Shown: positions 17,121 to 25,738 of the stretch, one piece after another | Layout of the letters: each line of letters starts with the position of its first letter | Numbering within the stretch: position 1 is the first letter of the stretch | Assembly (NCBI GenBank): GCA_001550305.1 | Contig: LRTP01000409.1 | Span: 1-41,796 of the forward strand | Reading direction: 5' to 3' | Origin: Streptomyces diastatochromogenes | GTDB taxonomy: Bacteria; Actinomycetota; Actinomycetes; Streptomycetales; Streptomycetaceae | Length of the DNA: 41,796 bases | Program-made: the position numbers and the translations under genes | Notes under the pieces: generated by a model | Told to the model about the DNA's origin: nothing | Database searches by the model: none | What the model saw: the letters and a program-made list of their open reading frames with translations, nothing else

Positions 17121-17179
17121 TTGACAGTGAGCGTGTGCGAGCGGAGACTCCTGCGAAGATGGTGAAGTAAATTTCACCA
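17121..17179 (+). promoter_or_regulatory. pobA promoter region with perfect operator-like palindrome
   Basis: TTGACA (17121-17126) is a consensus -35; GAGACT 17 nt later is a weak -10. Just downstream the perfect inverted repeat TGGTGAA-N6-TTCACCA (17160-17179) is placed where a bound repressor would block transcription. No regulator gene adjoins pobA, so the cognate protein is unknown. Confidence 0.5.
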
Positions 17180-17281
17180 GACGAACAAGCTGGACAAGAC
17201 GAGCAACATGAACAACCGTGCGGCGAAGTCGAACACCGCGAACACGTCAAGGGCTGAGCGGAACGCGAAGGGGCGTGCCGG

Positions 17282-18457
17282 ATGCGTACCACCGTCGGAA
17301 TCATCGGAGCCGGGCCGGCCGGCCTGCTGCTGGCGCGGTTGCTGCACAACGCGGGGATCGACTCCGTCGTGCTGGAGAGCCGCGACCGGGCGTACGTGGA
17401 GCAGCGCCAGCGCGCCGGGATCCTGGAGCAGGGGACGGTGGACGTGCTGCGGGCCGCCGGGGCCGGCGGGCGGATGGACCGGGAGGGGCTGCGGCACGAC
17501 GGGATCGAGCTGCGGTTCGCGCGGGAGCGGCACCGGGTCGACTTCCCCGCCCTGACCGGCGGCAGCTCCGTGATGGTGTACGCCCAGACGGAGGTGTGCA
17601 AGGACCTCATCGCGCTCCAGCTCGAGGAGGGCGGCCCGCTGCTCTTCGGGGCCGAGGCGCTGGCGGTGGAGGGGGCGGAGAGCGAGCGGCCGCGGGTCCG
17701 CTTCCGGCACGAGGGGCGCGAGGACGTGCTGGAGTGCGACTACGTCGTCGGCTGCGACGGGTTCTGGGGGGTGGCCCGGCGGGCGATACCCGCCGAGCAC
17801 TCCCGTGTATTCGAACGGACGTACCCCTTCGGCTGGCTCGGGATCCTCGCGGACGTGCCGCCCTCCCACGACGAACTGGTCTACGCCCGCCACGACCGCG
17901 GCTTCGCCCTGCTCAGCATGCGCTCGCCCGTCGTCTCCCGGCTCTACCTCCAGGTGCCCGAGGGCACGGACGCCGGTTCGTGGGCGGACGAGGAGATCTG
18001 GGACGAGCTGGAGCGGCGCTTGGAGACCGCGGACGGGTGGAGTCTGGAGCGCGGGACCATCACCTCCAAGTCCGTCACCCCGATGCGCAGTCACGTCCAC
18101 GAGCCCATGCGGCACGGGCGGCTCTTCCTCGCCGGGGACGCCGCCCACATCGTTCCGCCGACCGGCGCCAAGGGACTCAACCTCGCCGTCGGCGACGTGG
18201 TGACGTTCGCCCGCGCGTTGGTCCACCTGGAGGAGACCGGATCGGCGGAACGTCTCGACGCGTACTCCGAGACCTGTCTGCGCCGCGTCTGGCAGGCCGA
18301 GCGGTTCTCGTACGACATGACCACCCTGCTGCACCGCGCCCCGGACGCGACCCCCTTCGAGGACCGCGTCCAGCTGGCCAGGCTGCGCCGGATCGCCACG
18401 TCACGGGCGGCGGAGACGGATCTGGCGGAGGGTTACACCGGATTTCCTCTGGACTGA
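17282..18457 (+). CDS. pobA: 4-hydroxybenzoate 3-monooxygenase
   Basis: FAD-dependent aromatic hydroxylase that turns 4-hydroxybenzoate into protocatechuate with NAD(P)H and O2, feeding the beta-ketoadipate pathway. At 391 aa it matches the Pseudomonas enzyme in length. FAD binding is shown by GIIGAGPAGLLLARLLH (6-22), the mid-protein CDGFWGVARR (about 159-168, the DG motif) and GDAAHIVPPTGAKGLNLAVGD (about 285-305). The substrate-region RQRAGILEQGTVDVL (about 42-56) is typical of PobA. ATG 17282 follows an AAGGGG site. No pca genes adjoin it here, so it appears to be an isolated catabolic gene with its own operator-bearing promoter. Confidence 0.93.
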   Translation: MRTTVGIIGAGPAGLLLARLLHNAGIDSVVLESRDRAYVEQRQRAGILEQGTVDVLRAAGAGGRMDREGLRHDGIELRFARERHRVDFPALTGGSSVMVYAQTEVCKDLIALQLEEGGPLLFGAEALAVEGAESERPRVRFRHEGREDVLECDYVVGCDGFWGVARRAIPAEHSRVFERTYPFGWLGILADVPPSHDELVYARHDRGFALLSMRSPVVSRLYLQVPEGTDAGSWADEEIWDELERRLETADGWSLERGTITSKSVTPMRSHVHEPMRHGRLFLAGDAAHIVPPTGAKGLNLAVGDVVTFARALVHLEETGSAERLDAYSETCLRRVWQAERFSYDMTTLLHRAPDATPFEDRVQLARLRRIATSRAAETDLAEGYTGFPLD

Positions 18458-18656
18458 TCGCCGCGGAGTCCCGAGACCCCCGCCGGGCAGGGCGCAAGGG
18501 GCCTGTCACGGCTTGGTACCAGTGCGCGCGGGCCGGGGGACACACGCGTACCTTGGCAGCGTGAGGGAAAGATCCTCCCCAAGCAGTAGGGTCAATCCTT
18601 TGCCTACCCATTACCCTTGAGCCAAGGCCCACGCACGGTGGCCATGGAGGAGTGAA

Positions 18657-19535
18657 ATGAGGAGCAGCAACCCGGTCTTCTCGCGACGGGGGTTCAGCCG
18701 CGACAACGGCTACGCGGGATTCAACGCGGCGCCGCAGGCCGGGGGACCCGCTGTCGGCACGCAGGCCAATCCGTACGCGCAGGGTGGCAACCCCTACGCG
18801 CAGAACCCTTACGCCCAGCAGGACCTGCAGCAGGGTGCCCCGCCGCAGGCCCCGGTCTCCACCGGCCGGATGACGATGGACGACGTCGTCATGCGCTCGG
18901 CCATGACGCTCGGCACCGTCACCGTGGGCGCGATCCTCGCCTGGGCGCTGCTTCCGGTGTCCAGCACCAGCTACGGGCTCGCCATCGGCGCCGCGCTCGT
19001 CGCGTTCGTCCTCGCGATGGTGCAGTCCTTCAAGCGCACGGCCTCGCCCGCGCTGATCCTCGGTTACGCCGCCTTCGAGGGCGTCTTCCTCGGGGTCATC
19101 AGCGAGATGTACAACAGCCGGTGGAGCGGCGCGCCCTTCCAGGCCGTGCTCGGCACCATGGCGGTGTCCGGAGCGACCCTTCTCGTCTACAAGGCGGGCT
19201 GGATCCGGGTGACCGCGCGGTACGCGCGCATCGGTATGACCATCGCGATCGCCTTCGTGGTCGTCATGGCGGTCAACCTGCTGCTCGTCGCCTTCGGCGT
19301 TGCGGGCGACGGCGGACTGCGCAGCATGGGCCCGCTGGGCGCGGTCGTCGGCATTCTGGCGATCCTGATCGGCGCGTTCTTCCTGACCCTCGACTTCAAG
19401 CAGATCGAGGACGGCATCGCGTACGGGGCGCCGAAGGAGGAGGCCTGGCTGGCCGCGTTCGGCCTGACCATGACCCTCGTGTGGATCTACGTCGAGATGC
19501 TGCGGCTGGTCGCCATCTTCAGCGGCGACGACTAG
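18657..19535 (+). CDS. Bax inhibitor-1/YccA family membrane protein
   Basis: Integral membrane protein of 292 aa. An N-terminal cytoplasmic tail (about 1-75) is rich in Gly, Ala, Gln and Asn-Pro-Tyr-Ala-Gln repeats. Seven hydrophobic segments follow between about 80 and 290, and the C-terminal part has the family-type DFKQIEDGIAYGAPKEEAWLAAFGLTMTLVWIYVEMLRL. Bacterial members are proposed proton-sensitive calcium channels or regulators of membrane proteases; the role in Streptomyces is not known. The ATG is preceded by GGAGGAG. A strong terminator follows, so it looks monocistronic. The roughly 200 bp before it contains no supported gene. Confidence 0.9.
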   Translation: MRSSNPVFSRRGFSRDNGYAGFNAAPQAGGPAVGTQANPYAQGGNPYAQNPYAQQDLQQGAPPQAPVSTGRMTMDDVVMRSAMTLGTVTVGAILAWALLPVSSTSYGLAIGAALVAFVLAMVQSFKRTASPALILGYAAFEGVFLGVISEMYNSRWSGAPFQAVLGTMAVSGATLLVYKAGWIRVTARYARIGMTIAIAFVVVMAVNLLLVAFGVAGDGGLRSMGPLGAVVGILAILIGAFFLTLDFKQIEDGIAYGAPKEEAWLAAFGLTMTLVWIYVEMLRLVAIFSGDD

Positions 19536-19573
19536 CCGACCCCGCCGGCCGAACGGGCCGGTGAGTGACCTGA

Positions 19574-19604
19574 AGGGCCCGCGAACCGACGGTTCGCGGG
19601 CCCT
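19574..19604 (+). terminator. Intrinsic terminator after the Bax-inhibitor-1 gene
   Basis: Perfect 14-bp stem AGGGCCCGCGAACC / GGTTCGCGGGCCCT with a 3-nt loop, followed by TTGCC. It may serve the opposing DUF4287 gene too. Confidence 0.85.
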
Positions 19605-19642
19605 TTGCCATGGGGATGCCTGGTCCTGGTGGTGGTGCGCGC

Positions 19643-19873
19643 TCAGAGCAGTTTGCGCGCGGCCCTCCTCAAGTCGTACTCATGAATGATCGCCTTGGCG
19701 TGGCCGTACGCGAGGTTGTGCTCGGCGCGGAGCCAGCTGACCTTCTCCTCGAAGCGGAAGAGAGCGGGGCCTTCGTCGACGGTGCGCAACCAGTCGGATA
19801 CTTCACGACCGGTGCAGTGGGGAATGCGGGCGAGCAGATTGCGATGGGTCTCCTGGGAGAACACTTGGGACAT
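19643..19873 (-). CDS. Small DUF4287-like protein
   Basis: Cytosolic 76-aa protein resembling the DUF4287 domain, whose role is unknown. Visible features are THRNLLARIPHCTGREVSDWL followed by a charged helix and the motif EKVSWLRAEHNLAYGHAKAIIHEYDLRRAARKLL. Several conserved Trp, His and Tyr residues suggest a small helical fold. ATG 19873 is chosen over a slightly longer frame because GGAGG lies 6 nt before it. It faces the Bax-inhibitor gene and is divergent from the next small gene, with about 100 bp between the two starts. Confidence 0.75.
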   Translation of the reverse strand: MSQVFSQETHRNLLARIPHCTGREVSDWLRTVDEGPALFRFEEKVSWLRAEHNLAYGHAKAIIHEYDLRRAARKLL

Positions 19874-19976
19874 CGGCGCCTCCGGACGCAATGGGGTGTA
19901 AGCCGGTCCTTCACGCCACGGTGCCTGAGGGTTCGGTTGTTGGCAACAGTCCCGTCGCGGCGCGTAGTCTCGCGGC

Positions 19977-20288
19977 GTGCTTGATACGACGCCGCTGACC
20001 CGAGCCGTGGACCACTTCGCCGACCGGTTGCGGGCCGCGCCGCAGAGCCGGCTGCAACGGGGGGCCGCCGCGGAGGCGCTGGGGCTGGCCAGGGAGTTGG
20101 CGCGGTGGGCGCAGCGTGTGGAGGACCCCGCGGCTGAGCCCTTGGAGATGCCGGACGCGGGGATGTTCGCCGTCGCCGATCAAATCACCGTCGCGGCGCA
20201 TGATTTGGCGGTCGTCCTGAGGAACGAGGGGGAGCTCGCGGAGGCGTTGATGTTGGTGGAGGAGGCGCAGAAGAGAGCCGGGGTGTGA
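19977..20288 (+). CDS. Conserved hypothetical protein (small, helical)
   Basis: A 103-aa protein with no signal peptide or membrane segment, starting with GTG. It is rich in Ala, Leu, Glu and Arg and appears wholly alpha-helical (for example RGAAAEALGLARELARWAQRVEDP and AVADQITVAAHDLAVVLRNEGELAEALMLVEEAQKRAGV). I do not recognise a family. It lies between the DUF4287-like gene (divergent) and a membrane-anchored hypothetical gene (convergent), in a block of little-studied Streptomyces genes. Confidence 0.65.
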   Translation: MLDTTPLTRAVDHFADRLRAAPQSRLQRGAAAEALGLARELARWAQRVEDPAAEPLEMPDAGMFAVADQITVAAHDLAVVLRNEGELAEALMLVEEAQKRAGV

Positions 20289-20313
20289 AGCCGGTACAGG
20301 TCCCTGCAGGGAC

Positions 20314-21108
20314 CTACAGGGACGCTATGACCCTGTCCGCCAGGATGTAGATGCTCTCCTCGCCGCAGGCGAAGGTCAGGGCGTAGGCACCGGAGACGCC
20401 GGAGCCGCCGAGGAGGACCGGGGTCTCACCGGCGCGCAGGGCCGCGGCCAGCCGTTCCGCGGTTTCGCGGTGGCCGGGGGTCATGCACAGGGTCGTACCG
20501 TCGGCGAAGACGTAGACGTCGAGGGTGCCGAGCGGGCCGGGGCGGACGTCGGCCAGCTCCGTGCGGGACTCGGCGAGCTCCTCCAGGCAGGACACCGTGC
20601 GCTCGTGGTCGTTCACGACGGGTGACTGGACCGGGATGAAGTCCGGGTGCGAGGGGTGACGGCGACGGGCCGCGGCCAGTTCGGGCGAGTCACCCGCGTA
20701 CTCGTCGGCGTCGAGGCCCGCCTCGGTGACCGGCTCCAGGGGCTCCAGGCTCAAGAAGTCCGACTCGCGGGGCATGAACAGTTCGCTGTCGGGCAGACCG
20801 AGCAGCGAGGGCGCGTCCGAGGTGTCACGCGACTCCTGGGCGGCCCAGAACGCCCGTGCCTCGGCGAGCTCCCGCTCCCGCTCCTCGGCGAGCGCCTCGG
20901 CGACGGCAGCGCGTATCTCGTCCGTGTCGGAGGCCGAGCGCGCCGCCGGTACGAGGCCGTGCGGGACGGTCGTGGCGCGGCTCTCGGCCAGCTCGTGGTG
21001 CAGGGCCGCGACCTGCCGGCGCAGACCCTGCAGGGTGCGCAGAACGGCGACGCCCACGGCCGCGGTCGCGGCGGTGGTGAGCAGCAGAGCAATTGGCATG
21101 GCGCTCAC
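20314..21108 (-). CDS. Membrane-anchored hypothetical protein with coiled coil
   Basis: A 264-aa protein with one N-terminal membrane segment (about 4-24, PIALLLTTAATAAVGVAVLRTL). A coiled-coil-prone stretch follows (about 25-45 and 65-90, including EEREREL AEARAFWAAQES), then an acidic, disordered-looking middle (about 95-150). A globular C-terminal part (about 165-264) contains DVYVFADGTTLCMTPGHRETAERLAAALRAGETPVLLGGSGVSGAYALTF in successive segments. No known domain is recognised. GTG 21108 has GGGAG at 7 nt; an ATG three codons on is possible. The 270 bp upstream, up to the thiolase terminator, holds its promoter and no other gene. Confidence 0.78.
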   Translation of the reverse strand: MSAMPIALLLTTAATAAVGVAVLRTLQGLRRQVAALHHELAESRATTVPHGLVPAARSASDTDEIRAAVAEALAEERERELAEARAFWAAQESRDTSDAPSLLGLPDSELFMPRESDFLSLEPLEPVTEAGLDADEYAGDSPELAAARRRHPSHPDFIPVQSPVVNDHERTVSCLEELAESRTELADVRPGPLGTLDVYVFADGTTLCMTPGHRETAERLAAALRAGETPVLLGGSGVSGAYALTFACGEESIYILADRVIASL

Positions 21109-21303
21109 TGACGTACTCCCGGTTCAAAGTCGACCCCCCGACTTCCTACATCAGCTTGAAGGGCGGACCATCCTGCTGTCAGTGCGTAACGTCACGAATA
21201 GGACAGGACTTTGGCCCTGGGGTTTAGTCGCGCAGCGGCTCTGACCTGCGTAAATCGCTCTCCGGGGGGAGATAGGTCACATCTTGGGGGGGATTGGATC
21301 ACA

Positions 21304-21346
21304 AATCGGCCCAGAGTCCCGGTGGTTACTGGACTCTGGGCCGATT
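21304..21346. terminator. Strong terminator of the thiolase gene
   Basis: Perfect 16-bp stem (AATCGGCCCAGAGTCC / GGACTCTGGGCCGATT) with an 11-nt loop. On the minus strand it ends in TTT, just past the thiolase stop. Confidence 0.85.
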
Positions 21347-21383
21347 CGGTCACGCTGGGCTCAGCGTTGGTTACCCGTACGGA

Positions 21384-22604
21384 CTAGCTGAGGCGCTCGA
21401 TGACCATCGCCATGCCCTGGCCGCCGCCCACGCACATCGTCTCCAGGCCGAACTGCTTGTCGTGGAACTGGAGGGAGTTGATCAGCGTGCCGGTGATGCG
21501 GGCGCCGGTCATGCCGAAGGGGTGGCCGACGGCGATGGCGCCGCCGTTCACGTTCAGCTTGTCCAGCGGGATGTTCAGGTCGCGGTAGGAGGGGATCACC
21601 TGGGCGGCGAAGGCCTCGTTGATCTCGAAGAGGTCGATGTCGTCGACGGTCAGGCCGGCGCGCTGGAGGGCCTGCTTGCTGGCCTCCACCGGGCCGAGGC
21701 CCATGATCTCGGGGGAGAGGCCGGTGACGCCGGTCGACACGATGCGGGCGAGCGGGGTGAGGCCGAGCTCGCGGGCCTTCGTGTCGGACATGATCACGAG
21801 GGCGGCGGCGCCGTCGTTGAGGGGGCAGCAGTTGCCGGCCGTGACCATGCCGTCGGGGCGGAAGACGGGCTTGAGGCCCTGGACGCCCTCCAGTGTCACG
21901 CCCGCGCGCGGGCCGTCGTCCTTGCTGACGACCGTGCCGTCGGGGGTGGTGACCGGGGTGATCTCACGCTCCCAGAAGCCGTTCTTGATGGCTTCCTCGG
22001 CGAGGTTCTGGGAGCGGACGCCGAACTCGTCCATGTCCTGGCGGGTGACGCCCTTGATGCGGGCGAGGTTCTCGGCGGTCTGGCCCATCGCGATGTAGGC
22101 GTCCGGGACGAGGCCGTCCTCGCGCGGGTCGTGCCAGGTCGAGCCCTCGGACTGGGCCACGGCCTCGGTGCGGGCCTCGGCCTCCGCGAAGAAGGGGTTG
22201 CGCGTGTCGGGGAGGGAGTCGGAGTTGCCCTTGGTGAAGCGGGAGACCAGCTCGACGCCGGCCGAGATGAAGACGTCGCCCTCGCCGGCCTTGATGGCGT
22301 GCAGGGCCATGCGGCTCGTCTGGAGGGACGAGGAACAGTAACGGGTGATGGTGCAGCCCGGGAGGTGGTCCATGCCCATCTGCACGGCGACGATGCGGCC
22401 GAGGTTGTTGCCCTGCTCGCCGCCGGGGAGGCCGCAGCCGAGCATCAGGTCGTCGATGTCCTTGGGGTCCAGCTCGGGGACCTTGGCGAGGGCGGCCTGA
22501 ATGATCGTGGCGGTGAGGTCGTCCGGGCGGAGATCCTTGAGGGAGCCCTTGAAAGCGCGGCCGATGGGGGAACGGGCGGTCGAGACGATCACGGCTTCAG
22601 GCAT
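21384..22604 (-). CDS. Acetyl-CoA acetyltransferase / 3-ketoacyl-CoA thiolase (FadA-type)
   Basis: Thiolase of 406 aa that would cleave 3-ketoacyl-CoA in beta-oxidation or condense two acetyl-CoA. The nucleophilic Cys lies in ITRYCSSSLQTSRMA (about residue 90). NEAFAAQ (about 335-341), GGAIAVGHPFGMTGAR (about 365-380, the His base) and MCVGGGQGMAM (about 393-403, the second Cys) complete the active site. The usual CSSG at the nucleophile reads CSSS here, and GHPxGxSGAR reads GHPFGMTGAR. ATG 22604 follows GGAG by 5 nt. No hydroxyacyl-CoA dehydrogenase partner adjoins it; to the left is an unrelated membrane protein and to the right a repeat array and valS. Confidence 0.93.
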   Translation of the reverse strand: MPEAVIVSTARSPIGRAFKGSLKDLRPDDLTATIIQAALAKVPELDPKDIDDLMLGCGLPGGEQGNNLGRIVAVQMGMDHLPGCTITRYCSSSLQTSRMALHAIKAGEGDVFISAGVELVSRFTKGNSDSLPDTRNPFFAEAEARTEAVAQSEGSTWHDPREDGLVPDAYIAMGQTAENLARIKGVTRQDMDEFGVRSQNLAEEAIKNGFWEREITPVTTPDGTVVSKDDGPRAGVTLEGVQGLKPVFRPDGMVTAGNCCPLNDGAAALVIMSDTKARELGLTPLARIVSTGVTGLSPEIMGLGPVEASKQALQRAGLTVDDIDLFEINEAFAAQVIPSYRDLNIPLDKLNVNGGAIAVGHPFGMTGARITGTLINSLQFHDKQFGLETMCVGGGQGMAMVIERLS

Positions 22605-22765
22605 CACGGCTCCATGGGCGCTATGGGGAGGACGGGCAGGGCTGCTTGGGAAGTTACCCGCCCGTACCGCCCGGGTCACCGCTCCGACGGTGTGACTAGG
22701 ACCGCATTTCTAAGCGCTTGCTTTCCTCGCCTCGGTTGCCGGAGGCATCCAGGGCGCCGGGATCC

Positions 22766-23055
22766 GGGGCGCAGCCCCGGCCCAGGGGCGCGGGGAACTG
22801 CGCGGCCAGCCCCCACCGGCCGGCAGTCGAAGAGTGTCGGCCGGGCGGGGATATCGGGGCGACGCCCCGCCCTGGGGGGCGCGGGGAACTGCGCGACCAG
22901 CCCCCACCCACCCGCGGCCAAACGAATCCGCGCGGCCAGGAGATGTGGGGCGCAGCCCCGCCCTGGGGGCGCGGGGAACCGCGCGACCAGCCCCCACCCA
23001 CCCGCGGCCGAGCAACTCCCCGCGACCAGGGGATCGGGGCGCAGCCGAAGGACGT
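22766..23055. repeat. Tandem array of a ~90-bp GC-rich repeat (about 3.3 copies)
   Basis: The marker GGGGC(G)CAGCCCC, or GGGGCGACGCCCC, starts at 22766, 22856, 22947 and 23036, giving periods of 90, 91 and 89 bp. Each full unit continues with GCGCGGGGAACTGCGCGACC and AGCCCCCACCCACC. It occupies the gap between the thiolase and valS, and is the densest cluster of the dispersed repeat in this window. No coding sequence is supported here. Confidence 0.92.
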
Positions 23056-23094
23056 CGAAGGCCCCCGGGACCAGTGAGGTCCCGGGGGCCTTCG
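23056..23094 (-). terminator. Intrinsic terminator of valS
   Basis: Perfect 17-bp stem CGAAGGCCCCCGGGACC / GGTCCCGGGGGCCTTCG with a 5-nt loop, 20 nt past the valS stop. Confidence 0.88.
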
Positions 23095-23113
23095 TTCAGC
23101 TACGACAGAGCCG

Positions 23114-25738
23114 TTACGCCTCCGGGAGGCGTTCCAGTTGGGCCTGGATGCGGGCGATGTCCTCGTCCGCCTTGGCGAGCCGCGTACGGATCTTGTCCAC
23201 GACCTGGTCCGGCGCCTTGGCGAGGAACGCCTCGTTGCCGAGCTTGGCGTTCGCCTGGGCCTTCTCCTTCTCCGCGGCGGCGAGATCCTTGGCGAGCCGC
23301 TTGCGCTCGGCCGCGACATCGATCGTGCCGGAGAGGTCGAGCGCCACCGTGGCCCCGGCGACGGGAAGCGTCGCCGTCGCCGCGAAGGCCTCGCCCTCCG
23401 GCTGCAGCCGCAGCAGCTGACGGATGGCCGCCTCGTGCGGGGCGAGGGCGGTGCCGTCCAGCGTGAGGCGGGCCGGAACGCGCTGGCCGGGCTGGAGACC
23501 CTGGTCGGCACGGAAGCGGCGGACCTCCGTGATGACCTGCTGAAGCGTCTCGATCTCACGCTCGGCGCCCGCGTCGCGGAAACCGGAGTCGGTCGGCCAC
23601 TCGGCGATGACGACCGACTCGCCGCCGGTCAGCGTCGTCCACAGCGTCTCGGTGACGAAGGGGACGATCGGGTGCAGGAGGCGCAGGGTGACGTCGAGGA
23701 CCTCGCCCAGGACACGCCCGGAGACCTTCGCCGGCTCGCCGCCCGCCATGAACGTCGTCTTGGACAGCTCGACGTACCAGTCGAAGACCTCGTCCCACGC
23801 GAAGTGGAACAGGACGTCCGAGAGCTTGGCGAACTGGAAGTCGTCGTAGAGCGCGTCGACTTCGGCGACCGTCGCGTTGAGACGGGAGAGGATCCAGCGG
23901 TCGGTCGCCGACATCTCCGAGGCGTCCGGCAGCGGGCCCTCCACCGTCGCACCGTTCATCAGCGCGAAGCGCGTGGCGTTCCAGATCTTGTTGGCGAAGT
24001 TGCGCGAACCCTGGACCCAGTCCTCGCCGATCGGGACGTCGACGCCGGGGTTGGCGCCGCGCGCGAGGGTGAACCGGAGCGCGTCCGAGCCGTACTTGTC
24101 CATCCAGTCCAGCGGGTTGACCGCGTTGCCGAAGGACTTCGACATCTTCTTGCCGAACTGGTCGCGGACCATGCCGTGCAGGGCGATGGTGTGGAACGGC
24201 GGGGTGCCGTCCATCGCGTACAGGCCGAACATCATCATCCGGGCGACCCAGAAGAAGAGGATGTCGTAGCCGGTGACCAGCACGGAGTTCGGGTAGAACT
24301 TCGCGAGCGACTCGGTCTGTTCGGGCCAGCCGAGGGTCGAGAAGGGCCAGAGGCCGGAGGAGAACCAGGTGTCGAGGACGTCGGTGTCCTGGTGCCAGCC
24401 CTCGCCGGTCGGGGCCTCGTCGTCGGGGCCGACGCAGACGACCTCGCCGTTCGGGCCGTACCAGACCGGAATGCGGTGACCCCACCACAACTGCCGCGAG
24501 ATGCACCAGTCGTGGAGGTTGTCGACCCAGTCGAAGTACCGCTTCTCCATCTCCTGCGGGTGGATCTTGACGCGGCCGTCGCGGACCGCGTCACCGGCGG
24601 CCTTGGCGAGCGGGCCGACCTTGACCCACCACTGCATGGACAGCCGCGGCTCGATGGTGGTCTTGCAGCGCGAGCAGTGGCCGACCGAGTGGACGTACGG
24701 CCGCTTCTCGGCGACGATCCGGCCGTCGGCGCGCAGCGCGGCGACGATGGCGGAGCGGGCCTCCAGCCGGTCCAGGCCCTGGAACGGACCCGGGACCGTG
24801 ATGACCGCGTGCTCGTCCATCACGGCGATGTTCGGCAGGTTGTGGCGCTGGCCGATCTCGAAGTCGTTCGGGTCGTGGGCCGGGGTGACCTTGACCGCGC
24901 CCGTGCCGAACTCCGGATCGACGTGGGTGTCCGCGACGACCGGGATGAAACGCTCGGTGAGCGGGAGGCGGATGTTCTTGCCGACGAGGTGCTTGTAGCG
25001 CTCGTCGTCGGGGTGCACGGCGACGGCCGTGTCACCGAGCATCGTCTCGGCACGGGTGGTGGCGACGACGATCGTGTCGTCCCCCTCCCCGTACTTCATG
25101 GAGACCAGCTCGCCGTCGTCGTCCTGGTACTCGACCTCGATGTCCGAGATGGCCGTGAGGCAGCGCGGGCACCAGTTGATGATGCGCTCGGCGCGGTAGA
25201 TCAGCTCGTCGTCGTAGAGCTTCTTGAAGATGGTCTGGACGGCCTGGGACAGCCCCTCGTCCATGGTGAAGCGCTCGCGGGACCAGGCGACGCCGTCGCC
25301 GAGGCGGCGCATCTGGCCGGAGATCTGTCCGCCGGACTCGGCCTTCCACTGCCAGACGCGCTCGACGAAGGCCTCCCGGCCCAGGTCGTGGCGGGACTTG
25401 CCCTCCTTGCCCAGCTCCCGCTCGACGACGTTCTGCGTGGCGATGCCGGCGTGGTCCATGCCGGGCTGCCACAGCGTCTCGTAGCCCTGCATGCGCTTGC
25501 GGCGGGTGAGGGCGTCGATGAGGGTGTGCTCGAAGGCATGCCCGAGGTGCAGGCTGCCCGTGACGTTCGGCGGCGGGATGACGACGGTGTAGGGCGGCTT
25601 GTCGCTCTTCGCGTCCGCCTCGAAGTAACCACGTTCTACCCAGCGCTCGTACAGCGTCCCCTCTACGTCGGCCGGCGCGTACTGGGTCGGCAGTTCGGGA
25701 GTGGGCTCTGATTGCGGCTGCTGAGAGTTCTCGGTCAC
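23114..25738 (-). CDS. valS: Valyl-tRNA synthetase
   Basis: Essential class Ia aminoacyl-tRNA synthetase of 874 aa, full length. The HIGH-type motif is [15 protein letters not shown] (about 55-69), the CP1 editing domain lies roughly at 160-350, [10 protein letters not shown] lies near residue 420 and the KMSKS loop [10 protein letters not shown] is at about 529-538. The C-terminal arm forms a coiled coil ([20 protein letters not shown], last 60 residues). GTG 25738 gives the family-typical N-terminus. The start codon overlaps the stop codon of the tnpB reading frame by GTGA. An insertion element begins about 50 bp upstream, so the native promoter is probably displaced or replaced. The folC gene usually found downstream in Streptomyces is absent. 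Confidence 0.97.
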   Translation of the reverse strand: MTENSQQPQSEPTPELPTQYAPADVEGTLYERWVERGYFEADAKSDKPPYTVVIPPPNVTGSLHLGHAFEHTLIDALTRRKRMQGYETLWQPGMDHAGIATQNVVERELGKEGKSRHDLGREAFVERVWQWKAESGGQISGQMRRLGDGVAWSRERFTMDEGLSQAVQTIFKKLYDDELIYRAERIINWCPRCLTAISDIEVEYQDDDGELVSMKYGEGDDTIVVATTRAETMLGDTAVAVHPDDERYKHLVGKNIRLPLTERFIPVVADTHVDPEFGTGAVKVTPAHDPNDFEIGQRHNLPNIAVMDEHAVITVPGPFQGLDRLEARSAIVAALRADGRIVAEKRPYVHSVGHCSRCKTTIEPRLSMQWWVKVGPLAKAAGDAVRDGRVKIHPQEMEKRYFDWVDNLHDWCISRQLWWGHRIPVWYGPNGEVVCVGPDDEAPTGEGWHQDTDVLDTWFSSGLWPFSTLGWPEQTESLAKFYPNSVLVTGYDILFFWVARMMMFGLYAMDGTPPFHTIALHGMVRDQFGKKMSKSFGNAVNPLDWMDKYGSDALRFTLARGANPGVDVPIGEDWVQGSRNFANKIWNATRFALMNGATVEGPLPDASEMSATDRWILSRLNATVAEVDALYDDFQFAKLSDVLFHFAWDEVFDWYVELSKTTFMAGGEPAKVSGRVLGEVLDVTLRLLHPIVPFVTETLWTTLTGGESVVIAEWPTDSGFRDAGAEREIETLQQVITEVRRFRADQGLQPGQRVPARLTLDGTALAPHEAAIRQLLRLQPEGEAFAATATLPVAGATVALDLSGTIDVAAERKRLAKDLAAAEKEKAQANAKLGNEAFLAKAPDQVVDKIRTRLAKADEDIARIQAQLERLPEA

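Noticed and set aside
17209..17281. Short open frame beginning ATGAACAACCG ahead of pobA
   Set aside because: It overlaps the pobA start in another frame, lacks a ribosome site and has no recognisable protein sequence.
22696..23015. Possible CRISPR array from ~90-bp spaced repeats
   Set aside because: The whole ~90-bp unit is repeated, not short repeats with unique spacers, there are no cas genes, and the same sequence is dispersed elsewhere.
23138..25711. An 857-codon open frame opposite valS
   Set aside because: Antisense shadow of a fully recognisable ValS; no conserved motifs.
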